From NCBI RefSeq assembly GCF_003990915.1, contig NZ_BHXQ01000002.1:620001-684000 (forward strand): DNA of 64,000 nucleotides, in the 5' to 3' direction. The translations under genes were made by a program, and so were the position numbers. Within the stretch, counting starts at the first letter, position 1. Each line of letters begins with the position of its first letter. Below, in pieces: positions 7,581 through 15,747 of this stretch. The notes under the pieces are model-generated. The model was given only the letters and a program-made list of their open reading frames with translations, did not search any database and was not told the DNA's origin. The stretch comes from Chryseotalea sanaruensis. Its GTDB lineage: Bacteria > Bacteroidota > Bacteroidia > Cytophagales > Cyclobacteriaceae.

Positions 7581-9989
7581 TTGAAAGTCCCCATTCTTCT
7601 ATTTCTTTTACTATTACCCGCTTTTGGCTCCAGCCAGCAGTTATGTACTTATACACTTACTGGTAGGATAATTGATAACGATAGCACAAGTCTTCCTGGG
7701 GCTACTATTCTTATTACAGAGCTTCAAAATGGTATGGCCAGCGATGGTAATGGCAACTTCTCCTTTTTAAATTTATGTGAGGGCACCTATACAATCGAGG
7801 TAACCTTTATTGGTTATAAGCGCAAGTCACAAAAAGTCAGATTAAAAAAATCTGAGGTTATCCTCATTAAATTAGAGCCAGACGAGACAGTATTAGGTGA
7901 AGTTGTTGTACAAGAACACTATGATCACATCAGTAAATCCCAAACCAGTGTAGCACTTTCGGGAGCACAGTTAGAAAGCCTGCGCGGTAAAAGTTTAGGT
8001 GCTGCATTGAAGAATATAACAGGCGTTAATACTATTCAATCAGGGCCAGCCATTTTTAAACCTGTAATACATGGTGTGCATAGTCAACGGATATTAATAC
8101 TCAATAATGGCATTCGTCACGAAGGTCAGCAATGGGGAGCAGAACACGCACCCGAAATAGATCCTTTTCTTGCTTCCAATATTGTAGTGATTAAAGATGC
8201 ATCTGCCATCAAATATGGCACTGATGCATTAGGAGGTGTTGTTATTGTAAATCCATCTGCACTGCCTGTAGTACCTGGTGTAGGAGGTGCTTTTCATTCT
8301 GTATGGCAAAGCAATGGAAGATCGGGAACGGCTGCAGGTATTATTGAAGGTGCTAGTAAAAAAATAAAAGGGTTAAACTGGCGTACTCATGGCTCTATAA
8401 AAAAATCGGGTGACTACAACGCTCCGGAATATCAACTTACTAATACAGGCTTTTCAGAAAATAATTTTTCTGCGGCCTTGGGTTATCATAAAAACGAAGC
8501 AGCAGGTTATGAAATTTTTTATAGCCGTTTTTCTTCAGAGTTGGGTATTTTAAGAGGGGCCTCAGTAAGCAGCATAGAGGATTTGCGAAATGCATTTGAA
8601 TCACCAAGGCCACAATACACAGATAATTTTTCTTATAGCATACAATCACCCCGCCAACAGGTCTTGCATAATTTATTAAAGGCTAATGCACATTTTCATA
8701 AAAATCATAACACACTATCAATCCAGTATGCATTTCAGCAGAATGACCGAAAGGAATTTGATTTACGCAGAGACTCGCTAAATAGTTTGCCTTCTCTTGA
8801 TTTAACCTTGCAAACACATACCCTTGATGCAGAGTGGGAGCAAGAATTAGGAGATGATAACTTTCGTTGCATTGGTATTAATGCCATGTTGCAAAGCAAC
8901 GGCAATAATTTTGGAACTAAGCGACTACCCTTTGTTCCAAACTTTAGTAATTATTCAGCAGGCTTATATGCTATTCAGAATTTTACTTTGAAGAAGTGGG
9001 ATGTAGAAGCCGGCCTTCGTTTTGATTATAGATACTATGCAGTTGCTGGACGTGATTTTAGCAATCTTGTTTACTCAAGTAATATGTACTTTGCTAATGC
9101 GAGTGCAACGTTTGGGGCTACGCGCAAAATTGGTAATGCGGGTAAATATACTTTTGGATTAAGTAGTACCTGGAGACCGCCACACGTAGCCGAACTTTAC
9201 AGCATTGGCACACATCAAAGTGCAGCGGCTATTGAATATGGTTTCCTAATTGATGAAGTGACTACGCGTGTTAGGCCAATTGAGGAAGCAGACTTTCAAA
9301 ATGAGAAAGCAGTGAAATGGGTAAACACTTATCGTTTAACAACGCCCAAAACTCAACTGGAATTAACTGCTTATGCCAACTACATTTTTAATTATATCTA
9401 TTTGAAACCAGAAGGTATTACACGTGATGTGCGCGGTGCCTATCCATACTTCAGGTACCGACAGACTGATGCTTCCTTTATTGGAGTTGATTTGCTGGTA
9501 GATCAGGAAATAACGAAAAGCTGGAGTGCTTTATTTAAAACCTCCTTACTTAAAGCAGATGATTTCAAAAATGATGACTATTTGATTTATGTACCATCTA
9601 ACAGAGCAGAGGTGCTCTTGCGTTACGATTATAAGCGAACAGGTACGGTGAATAATATCTTCGCTAGTGCGGGCACAAGTTTTGTTGCAAGACAGCATCG
9701 CGCGCCAAGAGTTGTAAGCGTTGCTGAAATATTGCAGGCCAATGAAGACGGCATTGATCTTTTTGCAAATGATAAAAGCATGTTCGATTTTATAGATACT
9801 CCTGTTGGTTATTTCTTGGTGCAGGCCAGCATGGGTTTTTCTATTAACACAGGTAAGCAGAAGATTGACTTTCAGCTACAGTGCGAAAATCTGTTAAATG
9901 AACGCTATCGAGAATACACTAATCGCATGCGTTATTTTTCAGATGAAATTGGGCGCAACATAAGCTTGTCGCTTAAATATAGTTTTTAA
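7581..9989 (+). CDS. TonB-dependent receptor, likely metal (zinc) uptake
   Basis: An 802-residue outer-membrane receptor. It starts at TTG 7581 (no in-frame ATG nearby; the signal peptide MKVPILLFLLLLPAFGSSQQ follows directly). The order is signal peptide, carboxypeptidase-like beta-sandwich (about 24-110, GRIIDNDSTSLPGATI), plug (about 115-225, with GAALKNITGVNTIQSGP and HGVHSQRILILNNGIRHEGQ) and a 22-strand-type barrel ending in LSLKYSF with a C-terminal aromatic. The His-rich plug part (HGVHS...RHEGQQWGAEHAPEID) resembles ZnuD-like metal receptors. The operator upstream is shared with the next gene, so receptor and lipoprotein are likely co-regulated under metal limitation. The ligand is inferred, not shown. 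Confidence 0.88.
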   Translation: MKVPILLFLLLLPAFGSSQQLCTYTLTGRIIDNDSTSLPGATILITELQNGMASDGNGNFSFLNLCEGTYTIEVTFIGYKRKSQKVRLKKSEVILIKLEPDETVLGEVVVQEHYDHISKSQTSVALSGAQLESLRGKSLGAALKNITGVNTIQSGPAIFKPVIHGVHSQRILILNNGIRHEGQQWGAEHAPEIDPFLASNIVVIKDASAIKYGTDALGGVVIVNPSALPVVPGVGGAFHSVWQSNGRSGTAAGIIEGASKKIKGLNWRTHGSIKKSGDYNAPEYQLTNTGFSENNFSAALGYHKNEAAGYEIFYSRFSSELGILRGASVSSIEDLRNAFESPRPQYTDNFSYSIQSPRQQVLHNLLKANAHFHKNHNTLSIQYAFQQNDRKEFDLRRDSLNSLPSLDLTLQTHTLDAEWEQELGDDNFRCIGINAMLQSNGNNFGTKRLPFVPNFSNYSAGLYAIQNFTLKKWDVEAGLRFDYRYYAVAGRDFSNLVYSSNMYFANASATFGATRKIGNAGKYTFGLSSTWRPPHVAELYSIGTHQSAAAIEYGFLIDEVTTRVRPIEEADFQNEKAVKWVNTYRLTTPKTQLELTAYANYIFNYIYLKPEGITRDVRGAYPYFRYRQTDASFIGVDLLVDQEITKSWSALFKTSLLKADDFKNDDYLIYVPSNRAEVLLRYDYKRTGTVNNIFASAGTSFVARQHRAPRVVSVAEILQANEDGIDLFANDKSMFDFIDTPVGYFLVQASMGFSINTGKQKIDFQLQCENLLNERYREYTNRMRYFSDEIGRNISLSLKYSF

Positions 9990-10002
9990 CAAAAATTTTA
10001 AA

Positions 10003-10054
10003 TGAAACATTGTTGCATATAGGATTTATTTCTATACTTGCAACAGTGTTGCAA
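10003..10054 (+). promoter_or_regulatory. Double operator and promoter of the lipoprotein gene
   Basis: TTGCAACAGTGTTGCAA (10038-10054) is a perfect 8-bp dyad around one base. It overlaps the -7 box TATACTTG (10033-10040). A second, weaker dyad, TGAAACATTGTTGCA (10003-10017), lies 35 bp upstream and contains the TTG (10013-10015) that could serve as the -33 box with a 17-base spacer. The centre-to-centre distance is 36 bp. The layout, one strong site on -7 and one weak site on -33, is that of a repressed promoter. The strong site matches the one at 7559-7575. Confidence 0.65.
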
Positions 10055-10065
10055 ATTTACAAATT

Positions 10066-10686
10066 ATGAAAAATTTATTCCCCAAAAGCCTATTTAAAGT
10101 TACAACCCTTGCTCTATTGGCATTATCATTCAATGCCTGTGATGAAGAAGCGCCCGGCAAAGAGGATGCCCCTGAACTGATTACAGAAGTGAGACTCACC
10201 TTTACACCGACAGGTGGTGGCAACCCTGTGGTAGTAAGCGCAGTTGATCCTGATGGACCTGGTGTGCTTGATTTAATTGCAGAGGACATTTCCTTAGATG
10301 CAGGTACTGCCTATACACTATCAATAGGGTTCTTCAATGATTTAATAGAGCCAACCGATGACGGATATGATATTTCTGCAGAAGTATTAGAAGAGGCAGA
10401 CGAACATATGCTCTTTTTTTCGTGGGATGGTGGTTTTAGTGAGCCAACCGGAAACGGAAACATCGATAATAGAAATGACCCAGTAAATTATGCAGATGAA
10501 GATTCTGCTGGATTACCACTTGGTTTAAGCACAAACTGGATAACGACTACTGGTGTATCAACTGGATCAACGTTTCGTATACTTCTTAAGCATCAACCAG
10601 ATTTAAAGACAGCAAGCTCAGGTGCTACAGTTGGTGAAACTGACGTGGATGTTGAGTTTACATTAAATATTGTAGAAGCTAATTAG
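10066..10686 (+). CDS. Lipoprotein co-regulated with the TonB receptor
   Basis: A 206-residue protein with a lipoprotein signal: MKNLFPKSLFKVTTLALLALSFNAC, with Cys25 followed by an acidic DEEAPGKED. The mature part is acidic and beta-rich (EVRLTFTPTGGGNPVVVS, FTLNIVEAN at the end) and looks like one or two small beta-sandwich domains. It carries a run of Asp/Glu and His/Asp motifs (EEADEHMLFFSWDGG) that could bind metal. I do not recognise a named family. The gene follows the receptor by 76 bp and has its own copy of the same operator. A surface partner for the receptor, handling the same metal, is the likely role by context. Confidence 0.75.
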   Translation: MKNLFPKSLFKVTTLALLALSFNACDEEAPGKEDAPELITEVRLTFTPTGGGNPVVVSAVDPDGPGVLDLIAEDISLDAGTAYTLSIGFFNDLIEPTDDGYDISAEVLEEADEHMLFFSWDGGFSEPTGNGNIDNRNDPVNYADEDSAGLPLGLSTNWITTTGVSTGSTFRILLKHQPDLKTASSGATVGETDVDVEFTLNIVEAN

Positions 10687-10713
10687 TAGTAATCACATAG
10701 GTTTAGTAATGAC

Positions 10714-10745
10714 AAGGGCTTGCTTTGGGCAGCCCTTCTTTTTTG
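10714..10745 (+). terminator. Rho-independent terminator
   Basis: AAGGGCT (10714-10720) and AGCCCTT (10731-10737) form a 7-bp stem with a 10-base loop, followed by CTTTTTT. It closes the receptor/lipoprotein unit. Confidence 0.7.
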
Positions 10746-10822
10746 TATTAAAACTTAATGAAACTGTGGTGAGCATTGTAAAATACTATGTGGTTTTACC
10801 CGATATGTTCTATTTTTAACCG

Positions 10823-11596
10823 ATGAAGTTCACCGCTTGCCTCTTTCTTTTCTTTATTTCTTTCTCTTCTATTGCTCAGCTCCGCTACACTAAACTTGTT
10901 TTAGAACCTGGTCAGGTTTTTTCTTATGGGGAGTCGGATATTTTAGTAGCAGATACCCTTATCATGTGTGATTCCGCTAGCATTGTTTTGAATAATACGA
11001 AGAAGGAGAACTATCTATATGCTAAGGTGGCCATTATTGGCAAAGGGTGTAACATTAAGGGCAATGCTGATCATGGTAAAGCGGGTGCTGGAGGGCGAGT
11101 AGGCATCTCCTTAAACGCTCCTTGCAAGGATGCTTCAAATGGTGAAGATGCACAGCCTGGGGCCGATGGTGGGCACGCTACAAGCTTACTGATCTACATT
11201 AAGCAGATTCAGATAGGCAGTCCAATTTTAATTTCCCTAAATGGAGGTAATGGCGGCAATGGAGGAAAGGGAGGCGATGGAGGAAGTGCAGGATCCGGAA
11301 CCATTCATTGCAATGGTGGGGATGGCGGTAATGGCGGTAATGGTGGTAATGGTGCAAATGGCGGCAATGGCGGAAGTCTTGTGCTAAACCTACCAATAGC
11401 AGAACAGGCAAAACTAAAACAACAGCTGAGAATTTTTTTAAAAGCCGGAACTTACGGTCGTGGTGGCCGCGGGGGGTATTCAGGATCGGGTGGTTTAGGC
11501 CCAAGAGGAAAGCATGGAAGAAATGGTTTGCAAGGAGAAGATGGCTTTGATGGCGCTCCCGGGATGGACGGTGCTGTAAGCTATTTAGATTATTAA
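10823..11596 (+). CDS. Glycine-rich secreted protein with collagen-like tail
   Basis: 257 residues with a signal peptide ([19 protein letters not shown]). Residues 20-130 form an unremarkable beta-rich head ([20 protein letters not shown]; possible right-handed helix or propeller-like fold, uncertain). The central part is an extreme Gly/Asn repeat ([15 protein letters not shown], then [18 protein letters not shown]) broken by CNGG with a Cys. A second Gly-rich part ends in about nine G-X-Y triplets ([20 protein letters not shown] and on), which looks collagen-like. No anchor is seen. It is alone on its strand between two terminators. Surface matrix or structural roles are possible. I do not know the family. 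Confidence 0.75.
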   Translation: MKFTACLFLFFISFSSIAQLRYTKLVLEPGQVFSYGESDILVADTLIMCDSASIVLNNTKKENYLYAKVAIIGKGCNIKGNADHGKAGAGGRVGISLNAPCKDASNGEDAQPGADGGHATSLLIYIKQIQIGSPILISLNGGNGGNGGKGGDGGSAGSGTIHCNGGDGGNGGNGGNGANGGNGGSLVLNLPIAEQAKLKQQLRIFLKAGTYGRGGRGGYSGSGGLGPRGKHGRNGLQGEDGFDGAPGMDGAVSYLDY

Positions 11597-11714
11597 ATTT
11601 TGTTCAAGTAAAATTCAGAGAAACGCTGATTAGAATAATTTTTTAACATGCTAGCTATGGTCAAGCATGAAAGAAAACTATAAGTGTAAATTGATTAATA
11701 TTGAAGCAGAAATA

Positions 11715-11740
11715 AAAAAGGAAGCCTAGGCTTCCTTTTT
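11715..11740 (-). terminator. Terminator overlapping the HisA-like stop codon
   Basis: A perfect 26-bp inverted repeat with arms AAAAAGGAAGCCT / AGGCTTCCTTTTT covers 11715-11740. On the minus strand the TAG stop (11728-11726) lies at its centre, so the 5' arm encodes the last codons (Lys-Lys-Glu-Ala). The 3' arm ends in a T-run on the minus strand. Confidence 0.75.
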
Positions 11741-12469
11741 GGTTAAGAATCTTTCAAGATCTTTTAATTTGAGTATGCCTTCGTAGTAAGCCTTTCCAAA
11801 GATTACTGCGAAAACACCTATATCATTTAGTCGCTGAATATCATCAACACCACGTACACCGCCACTGGCCAGCACACTTATCTCAGGAAAAGTTTTAATC
11901 ATATCGGCATAGAAATCAAATGCCGGACCTTCTAATACACCATCACGGGATATATCTGTAGTCTTTACATATTTCAATCCACGGTCGTAGAAAAATTTCA
12001 CGTGCTCAACTAATCCTTTATGCGCTTTTTTCTGCCATCCTCTAAAAGCAATTTCTTTACTTACAATATCTGTTACGTCAGCACCTAAGGTTATTTTTTC
12101 ACGACCATAAGTCACTACCCATGACGCGAATAAATCAGGATCTGTTACAGCAATACTAGAGGCGGTGATATAATGGGCACCTGCTTCGTAAGCTTTAGCA
12201 ATATCACCATCGGTAGAAATACCTCCGGTAAAATCTATTTTTAAATCAGTATAACCAGCAATAGCCTCTACAACGTGAAAATTCTTTGGACTTCCTTTTT
12301 CTGCTCCCTCCAAATCAACTAAATGAACCACTTCAATGCCGTGATCTTCAAAACGTTTAGCTAAATCCAGCGGATTTTCATCATAAGCTTTCTCGCTTAA
12401 AGGGTCTCCTTTACGCATTTTCACTACTTTTCCTTTCCGGAGTGCTATAGAAGGTATTACTTGGATCAT
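11726..12469 (-). CDS. HisA-family phosphoribosyl isomerase-like protein
   Basis: 247 residues, the length of HisA (ProFAR isomerase, a TIM barrel in histidine synthesis). Shared segments are VVHLVDLEGAEKGSP, TTDISRDGVLEGP, SVLASGGVRG and VIFGKAYYEG. Two features argue against a normal HisA. The first catalytic Asp (PAIDL in typical HisA) is Ala here (IPSIALRKGK, A9). The first phosphate loop reads FTGGIST instead of GGGIRS. The second Asp (LGADV) seems kept, with a short insert before GW. No other his genes are nearby. It may be a Bacteroidota paralogue with another substrate. An ordinary annotation pipeline would call it hisA. Confidence 0.8.
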   Translation of the reverse strand: MIQVIPSIALRKGKVVKMRKGDPLSEKAYDENPLDLAKRFEDHGIEVVHLVDLEGAEKGSPKNFHVVEAIAGYTDLKIDFTGGISTDGDIAKAYEAGAHYITASSIAVTDPDLFASWVVTYGREKITLGADVTDIVSKEIAFRGWQKKAHKGLVEHVKFFYDRGLKYVKTTDISRDGVLEGPAFDFYADMIKTFPEISVLASGGVRGVDDIQRLNDIGVFAVIFGKAYYEGILKLKDLERFLTKKEA

Positions 12470-12540
12470 CTTTTGTTAATTCTATTTCTAAGGTACGACA
12501 AAAGAAATAAGTAATTTTGATTTACACGCATCCTTTTCTT

Positions 12541-14127
12541 ATGAAATACATAATAATTTTTCTGCTGCTGATTTCGGGGGCAACACAATCGTTTTCGCAA
12601 CCCAAAAGTGTTCGCAAATTGCCGCATCCGCTCAATCAGCCATCGTTAAACACTTATGCGCCTTATATAAGTTTCGATGGAAATGCTTTGATATTTCTTA
12701 ATGACTATACCGATGATGGTAACCTGGCACTTAATTATAGCAAACGTGTAGGTGCTGATTGGTCCGCACCGGTTATTTTACCGCCCACTTATAGCAATAT
12801 GCTGACCTTTGTAAGAGGCTTTACGCTTAGCCCTGACGGCCAAACACTCTACCTGACTTCGCAATTATCTAATGGCATAGGTGCCTTTGACATTTACAGC
12901 TGCGCGCTGAAAGGATCTACCTTCTCGGCACCCGTAAATATTGGCTTACCTGTTAATTCAAGGTTGAATGATGCTTCACCCTCTATAACTGCTGATGGAC
13001 AGACAATGTATTTTATGCGTTGTGAAACCATGAATAGCAAGCAGGCAGACCGTTGTAAAATTATGATAAGTAAAAAACAACCAGGAGGCAGATGGAGTGA
13101 AGCAACAGAATTACCTGCAATAATAAATACAGGTAACTCACAAACCCCACGCATTATGGCTGATGGGGAAACAATGATTTTTGCTTCTAATTTATTACAA
13201 CCAAATAAAGGTGGTATGGATTTGTATCAAACAAGGTTTATAAATAACGAGTGGACAAAACCTGTTCCGCTAACTTTTGTAAATACAGCCGAAGATGATC
13301 AGTTTGTAAGTGTTACCGGACAAGGTCAGTATTTGCTTCGCGATACAAAAGGTGAAAGAAGGAATGAACTGACAGAGTATCTTTTCCCTGCTGATTTAAA
13401 ACCCAGAGGAGTTTTGCGCATAGATGGAAGGGTGAACGATCCAACTATTCCAGTTTACGTATTAGTGAATGATTTAAATAAGGACAAGCTTGTATATAAT
13501 GCACGCCCGGATAAAGACGGAACCTTTACTACTTTTTTGGTTGAAGGAAGTATTTATGAACTTGCCATTGAACCAGAAAACGGAAGTGTGCTCTATGACA
13601 GTAAACTTTTTGATATTACAGAAGGCTTTCCACGCCCTTTCGAACGATATACCGCAACTGTAAAACAGGCTGCAGAAAATGATGAAGTATCACTCAATTC
13701 AATCAGTTTTGAGACAAACACTAGCTCAATAGAGAAGACCGCTGCTTTTACCAATGAATTCAGACGCTTTAGTCGCCTGCTAAAAAGTAACCCTGGTATG
13801 GTGGCTGAAATACAAATTGAATTACATGGCTATGTAGAAGACAGCATACAATCATCACCAGACTTAACTGAAATGCGCATTGATTCTGTAGAATATTATT
13901 TTGATGAGATTGATTCCTTAGGTCAGCTGTCCACTCACGATACAATTATGGCGGAGTATACTTACCATAATGATAGAACAGTAAAGCAGGCAGAAGCAAT
14001 TGTAGAGCAGTTAGTTGCCTTGGGCTGTAGCCGTGATGGCATTGCATATGTAACCGCTGTTAAACCAGAAGCAATACTTGAAAACAGGAAGTTATTGGTA
14101 AAAGCAGTGCTCAGGAGAAGACAATAA
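12541..14127 (+). CDS. Secreted PD40 beta-propeller protein with degenerate OmpA-like tail
   Basis: 528 residues from the ATG at 12541. The longer frame begins at a TTG (12517) that lies inside a TAATTTTG -7-like box (12512-12519), which argues for the later start. The signal peptide is MKYIIIFLLLISGATQSFSQ. Residues about 25-290 hold PD40/TolB-type blades (SPDGQTLYLTSQ, TADGQTMYFMR, MADGETMIFASN). A carboxypeptidase-like strand block follows (GVLRIDGRVNDPTIPVYV), and the end (ISFETNTSSIEKTAAF... to VKAVLRRRQ) resembles an OmpA domain that has lost parts of the peptidoglycan motif. Similar proteins (PorE) anchor type IX secretion, but this link is only by architecture. It is divergent from the HisA-like gene. 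Confidence 0.75.
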   Translation: MKYIIIFLLLISGATQSFSQPKSVRKLPHPLNQPSLNTYAPYISFDGNALIFLNDYTDDGNLALNYSKRVGADWSAPVILPPTYSNMLTFVRGFTLSPDGQTLYLTSQLSNGIGAFDIYSCALKGSTFSAPVNIGLPVNSRLNDASPSITADGQTMYFMRCETMNSKQADRCKIMISKKQPGGRWSEATELPAIINTGNSQTPRIMADGETMIFASNLLQPNKGGMDLYQTRFINNEWTKPVPLTFVNTAEDDQFVSVTGQGQYLLRDTKGERRNELTEYLFPADLKPRGVLRIDGRVNDPTIPVYVLVNDLNKDKLVYNARPDKDGTFTTFLVEGSIYELAIEPENGSVLYDSKLFDITEGFPRPFERYTATVKQAAENDEVSLNSISFETNTSSIEKTAAFTNEFRRFSRLLKSNPGMVAEIQIELHGYVEDSIQSSPDLTEMRIDSVEYYFDEIDSLGQLSTHDTIMAEYTYHNDRTVKQAEAIVEQLVALGCSRDGIAYVTAVKPEAILENRKLLVKAVLRRRQ

Positions 14128-14156
14128 TGAAAAAGGTAGTGGCGACTAAAAAAGGA

Positions 14157-14543
14157 TTAGACCTTTACTAATTGTTCGAATAAACGTTTAATGGTTGCAT
14201 CCGGATCATTGCTCAAACCCGGATGGACATGCGAACATTGCACAACGGTACTCCTGCTGGCGGTAAGCCAACGGAAGCGTTCCGCTAAGGGTAAAACACC
14301 TATTGGTCCACCTTCTTTACCACCTTTGCAAATGCGGTCAAATGATTGCATGTGCGCTCTCACCTCTTGTATATCTACAGAATTACACAAAGATTTTAGT
14401 CGTTCTTCGTTTAGTTCTAATAAACAAGAAAGAAACTTTTGCTTTGCGCAAAGCAGTATAACGCCAACGTTAATAAACTCCTCGCGTTCTACACGGGGAA
14501 CCACCCTAACTACAGCATATTCAAATAAGTGATGCTCTTGCAT
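14157..14543 (-). CDS. DUF3037 protein, partner of the HipA-like kinase
   Basis: 128 residues without a signal peptide. YAVVRVVPRVEREEFINVGVILLC at residues 9-32 is the DUF3037 signature, with FDRICKGGKEGGPIG and PLAERFRWLTASRSTVVQCS further on. The gene follows the HipA-like kinase with a 23-bp overlap, so the two are translationally coupled. DUF3037 genes often sit beside HipA-like genes. The function is not known. An antitoxin, substrate or adaptor role is possible. It ends 30 bp before the convergent PD40 gene. Confidence 0.85.
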   Translation of the reverse strand: MQEHHLFEYAVVRVVPRVEREEFINVGVILLCAKQKFLSCLLELNEERLKSLCNSVDIQEVRAHMQSFDRICKGGKEGGPIGVLPLAERFRWLTASRSTVVQCSHVHPGLSNDPDATIKRLFEQLVKV

Positions 14544-15312
14544 GTTTGGCTTCGTTTATAAAAAAATCAGCATTGGCAATTCGGTTTTCCAGAAATTGAG
14601 CATAAGCCGAACGATTAGCTTCCGGATTTTCAAAGGCTGCATCGTTAAGCCATTCGGCTGGAATGAGGGAAACAATTTGTTTTATTTTATCTGTGCTTAG
14701 GAGTTGGTGGCAAGAATCGTTCACCTCGTCTAACTTATCAGCAATAGGCAATAGTACATGGTCTTTAATTTTTGCGAATGGCCGCTTTGGATTTTCCCAG
14801 TCCTGCCAGTTATGATGGAAGTATAATGCAGCGCCATGATCGATAAGCCATAGTTCTTTATTCCACCAAAGCATGTTGGTATTTCTTACGGTACGGTCAA
14901 CGTTTAGTAAGAGAGCATCAAGCCAGACTATTTGTGATGCCAGCTGACTATCAATGGAAACAGCCAGTGGATCAAAAGTTATTGACCCGGATAAGTAATG
15001 TAGGCCAAGGTTTAAACCCGTACTTGCCTTTAGCAAATCCTGAATCTCCTCATCTCCCTCTATGCGACCGAAGGCAACATCGAGATTGGCAAATACAATT
15101 TCGGGTACCCTTAAACCTAATGCTCTTGCTATTTCTCCCCCTAAAAGTTCTGCTATTAAAGCTTTGATACCCTGACCGGCCCCTCTGAATTTTAATACAT
15201 AAAGAAACTGATCATCTGCTTCTACCAAGGCAGGAAGCGACCCGCCTTCACGTAAGGGTGTAACGTAGCGTGTTACATTAATACTTCGTATATCCTGACT
15301 AAGTTCCTTCAT
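14521..15312 (-). CDS. Stand-alone HipA-like kinase
   Basis: 263 residues, far shorter than E. coli HipA (440); the HipA N-terminal domain is missing. The kinase core is visible: ATP lysine candidate K41 (FLYVLKFRG), the Gly-rich GAGQG just after it, the catalytic-loop Asp D139 with N144 (LLLNVDRTVRNTN) and the metal-binding Asp D158 (LWLIDHGAAL). It likely phosphorylates a protein or small molecule in the cytoplasm. It has no HipB-type antitoxin gene. Instead it overlaps a DUF3037 gene. The six-copy palindrome array (15320-15566) begins 8 bp upstream of its ATG, so it is a candidate regulator site for this operon. Confidence 0.85.
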   Translation of the reverse strand: MKELSQDIRSINVTRYVTPLREGGSLPALVEADDQFLYVLKFRGAGQGIKALIAELLGGEIARALGLRVPEIVFANLDVAFGRIEGDEEIQDLLKASTGLNLGLHYLSGSITFDPLAVSIDSQLASQIVWLDALLLNVDRTVRNTNMLWWNKELWLIDHGAALYFHHNWQDWENPKRPFAKIKDHVLLPIADKLDEVNDSCHQLLSTDKIKQIVSLIPAEWLNDAAFENPEANRSAYAQFLENRIANADFFINEAKHARASLI

Positions 15313-15319
15313 CTATTGC

Positions 15320-15566
15320 GATTTACCTAAGGGTAAATCATTCGCCTAAAATACAATTAAAAGCATTTCCCTAGGGGAAATCACATTTTTTAGGAGCAAT
15401 AAAGTTGGTCTTTTATCTTTTAGTTGGTTTATAGTTAAGAAGAAAGTGACCTGAAAAGAGTACTTTTCCCAAGGGGATAATGGTTCTTAAGTTCATTTTC
15501 CCTAGGGGAAAACACTCATTTCCCTAGGAGAAACTTGATGAAAAGTATCAGTTTCCCTTGGAGAAT
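15320..15566. repeat. Array of six phased CCTAGG-centred palindromes
   Basis: Between the HipA-like kinase (minus) and the SWIB gene (plus), the 435-bp gap holds six related dyads: TTTACCTAAGGGTAAA (15322), TTTCCCTAGGGGAAA (15366), TTTCCCAAGGGGATA (15465), TTTCCCTAGGGGAAA (15497), TTTCCCTAGGAGAAA (15519) and TTTCCCTTGGAGAA (15552). Aligned on the CCTA core (15326, 15370, 15469, 15501, 15523, 15556), the steps are 44, 99, 32, 22 and 33 bp, close to multiples of 11, so the copies would face the same side of the helix. This looks like a binding array for one protein. The remaining 180 bp before the SWIB start contain no clear signal. Confidence 0.75.
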
Positions 15567-15747
15567 TGTTATCTATTACGATGGAAAATTAGGATTATTT
15601 AAAACGCCCATCTATTTTTAAGCCCAGTATGCCATTCTGTGCATCTGTTATCTTGATCGCCTGAGAGAAAACATGATCAAAACAGAAGGAGAAAACGTAC
15701 CATATTTTTTAAACAAATAAATTTTATCAACACAAACCACTTGAGCT

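Noticed and set aside
11199..11504. A minus-strand frame full of His ([14 protein letters not shown]) that could look like a metal-binding protein.
   Set aside because: It is the antisense of the GGN-rich gene (Gly/Asn codons read back as His/Tyr/Pro); it has no start signal or context.
12517..12540. Earlier TTG start for the PD40 protein.
   Set aside because: It falls in a -7-like box and would place eight residues ahead of a clean signal peptide.
12541..14127. Identification as PorE of the type IX secretion system.
   Set aside because: The TPR part is absent and the OmpA end is degenerate; the layout alone is not enough, so only domains are reported. The same applies to 55040-57103.
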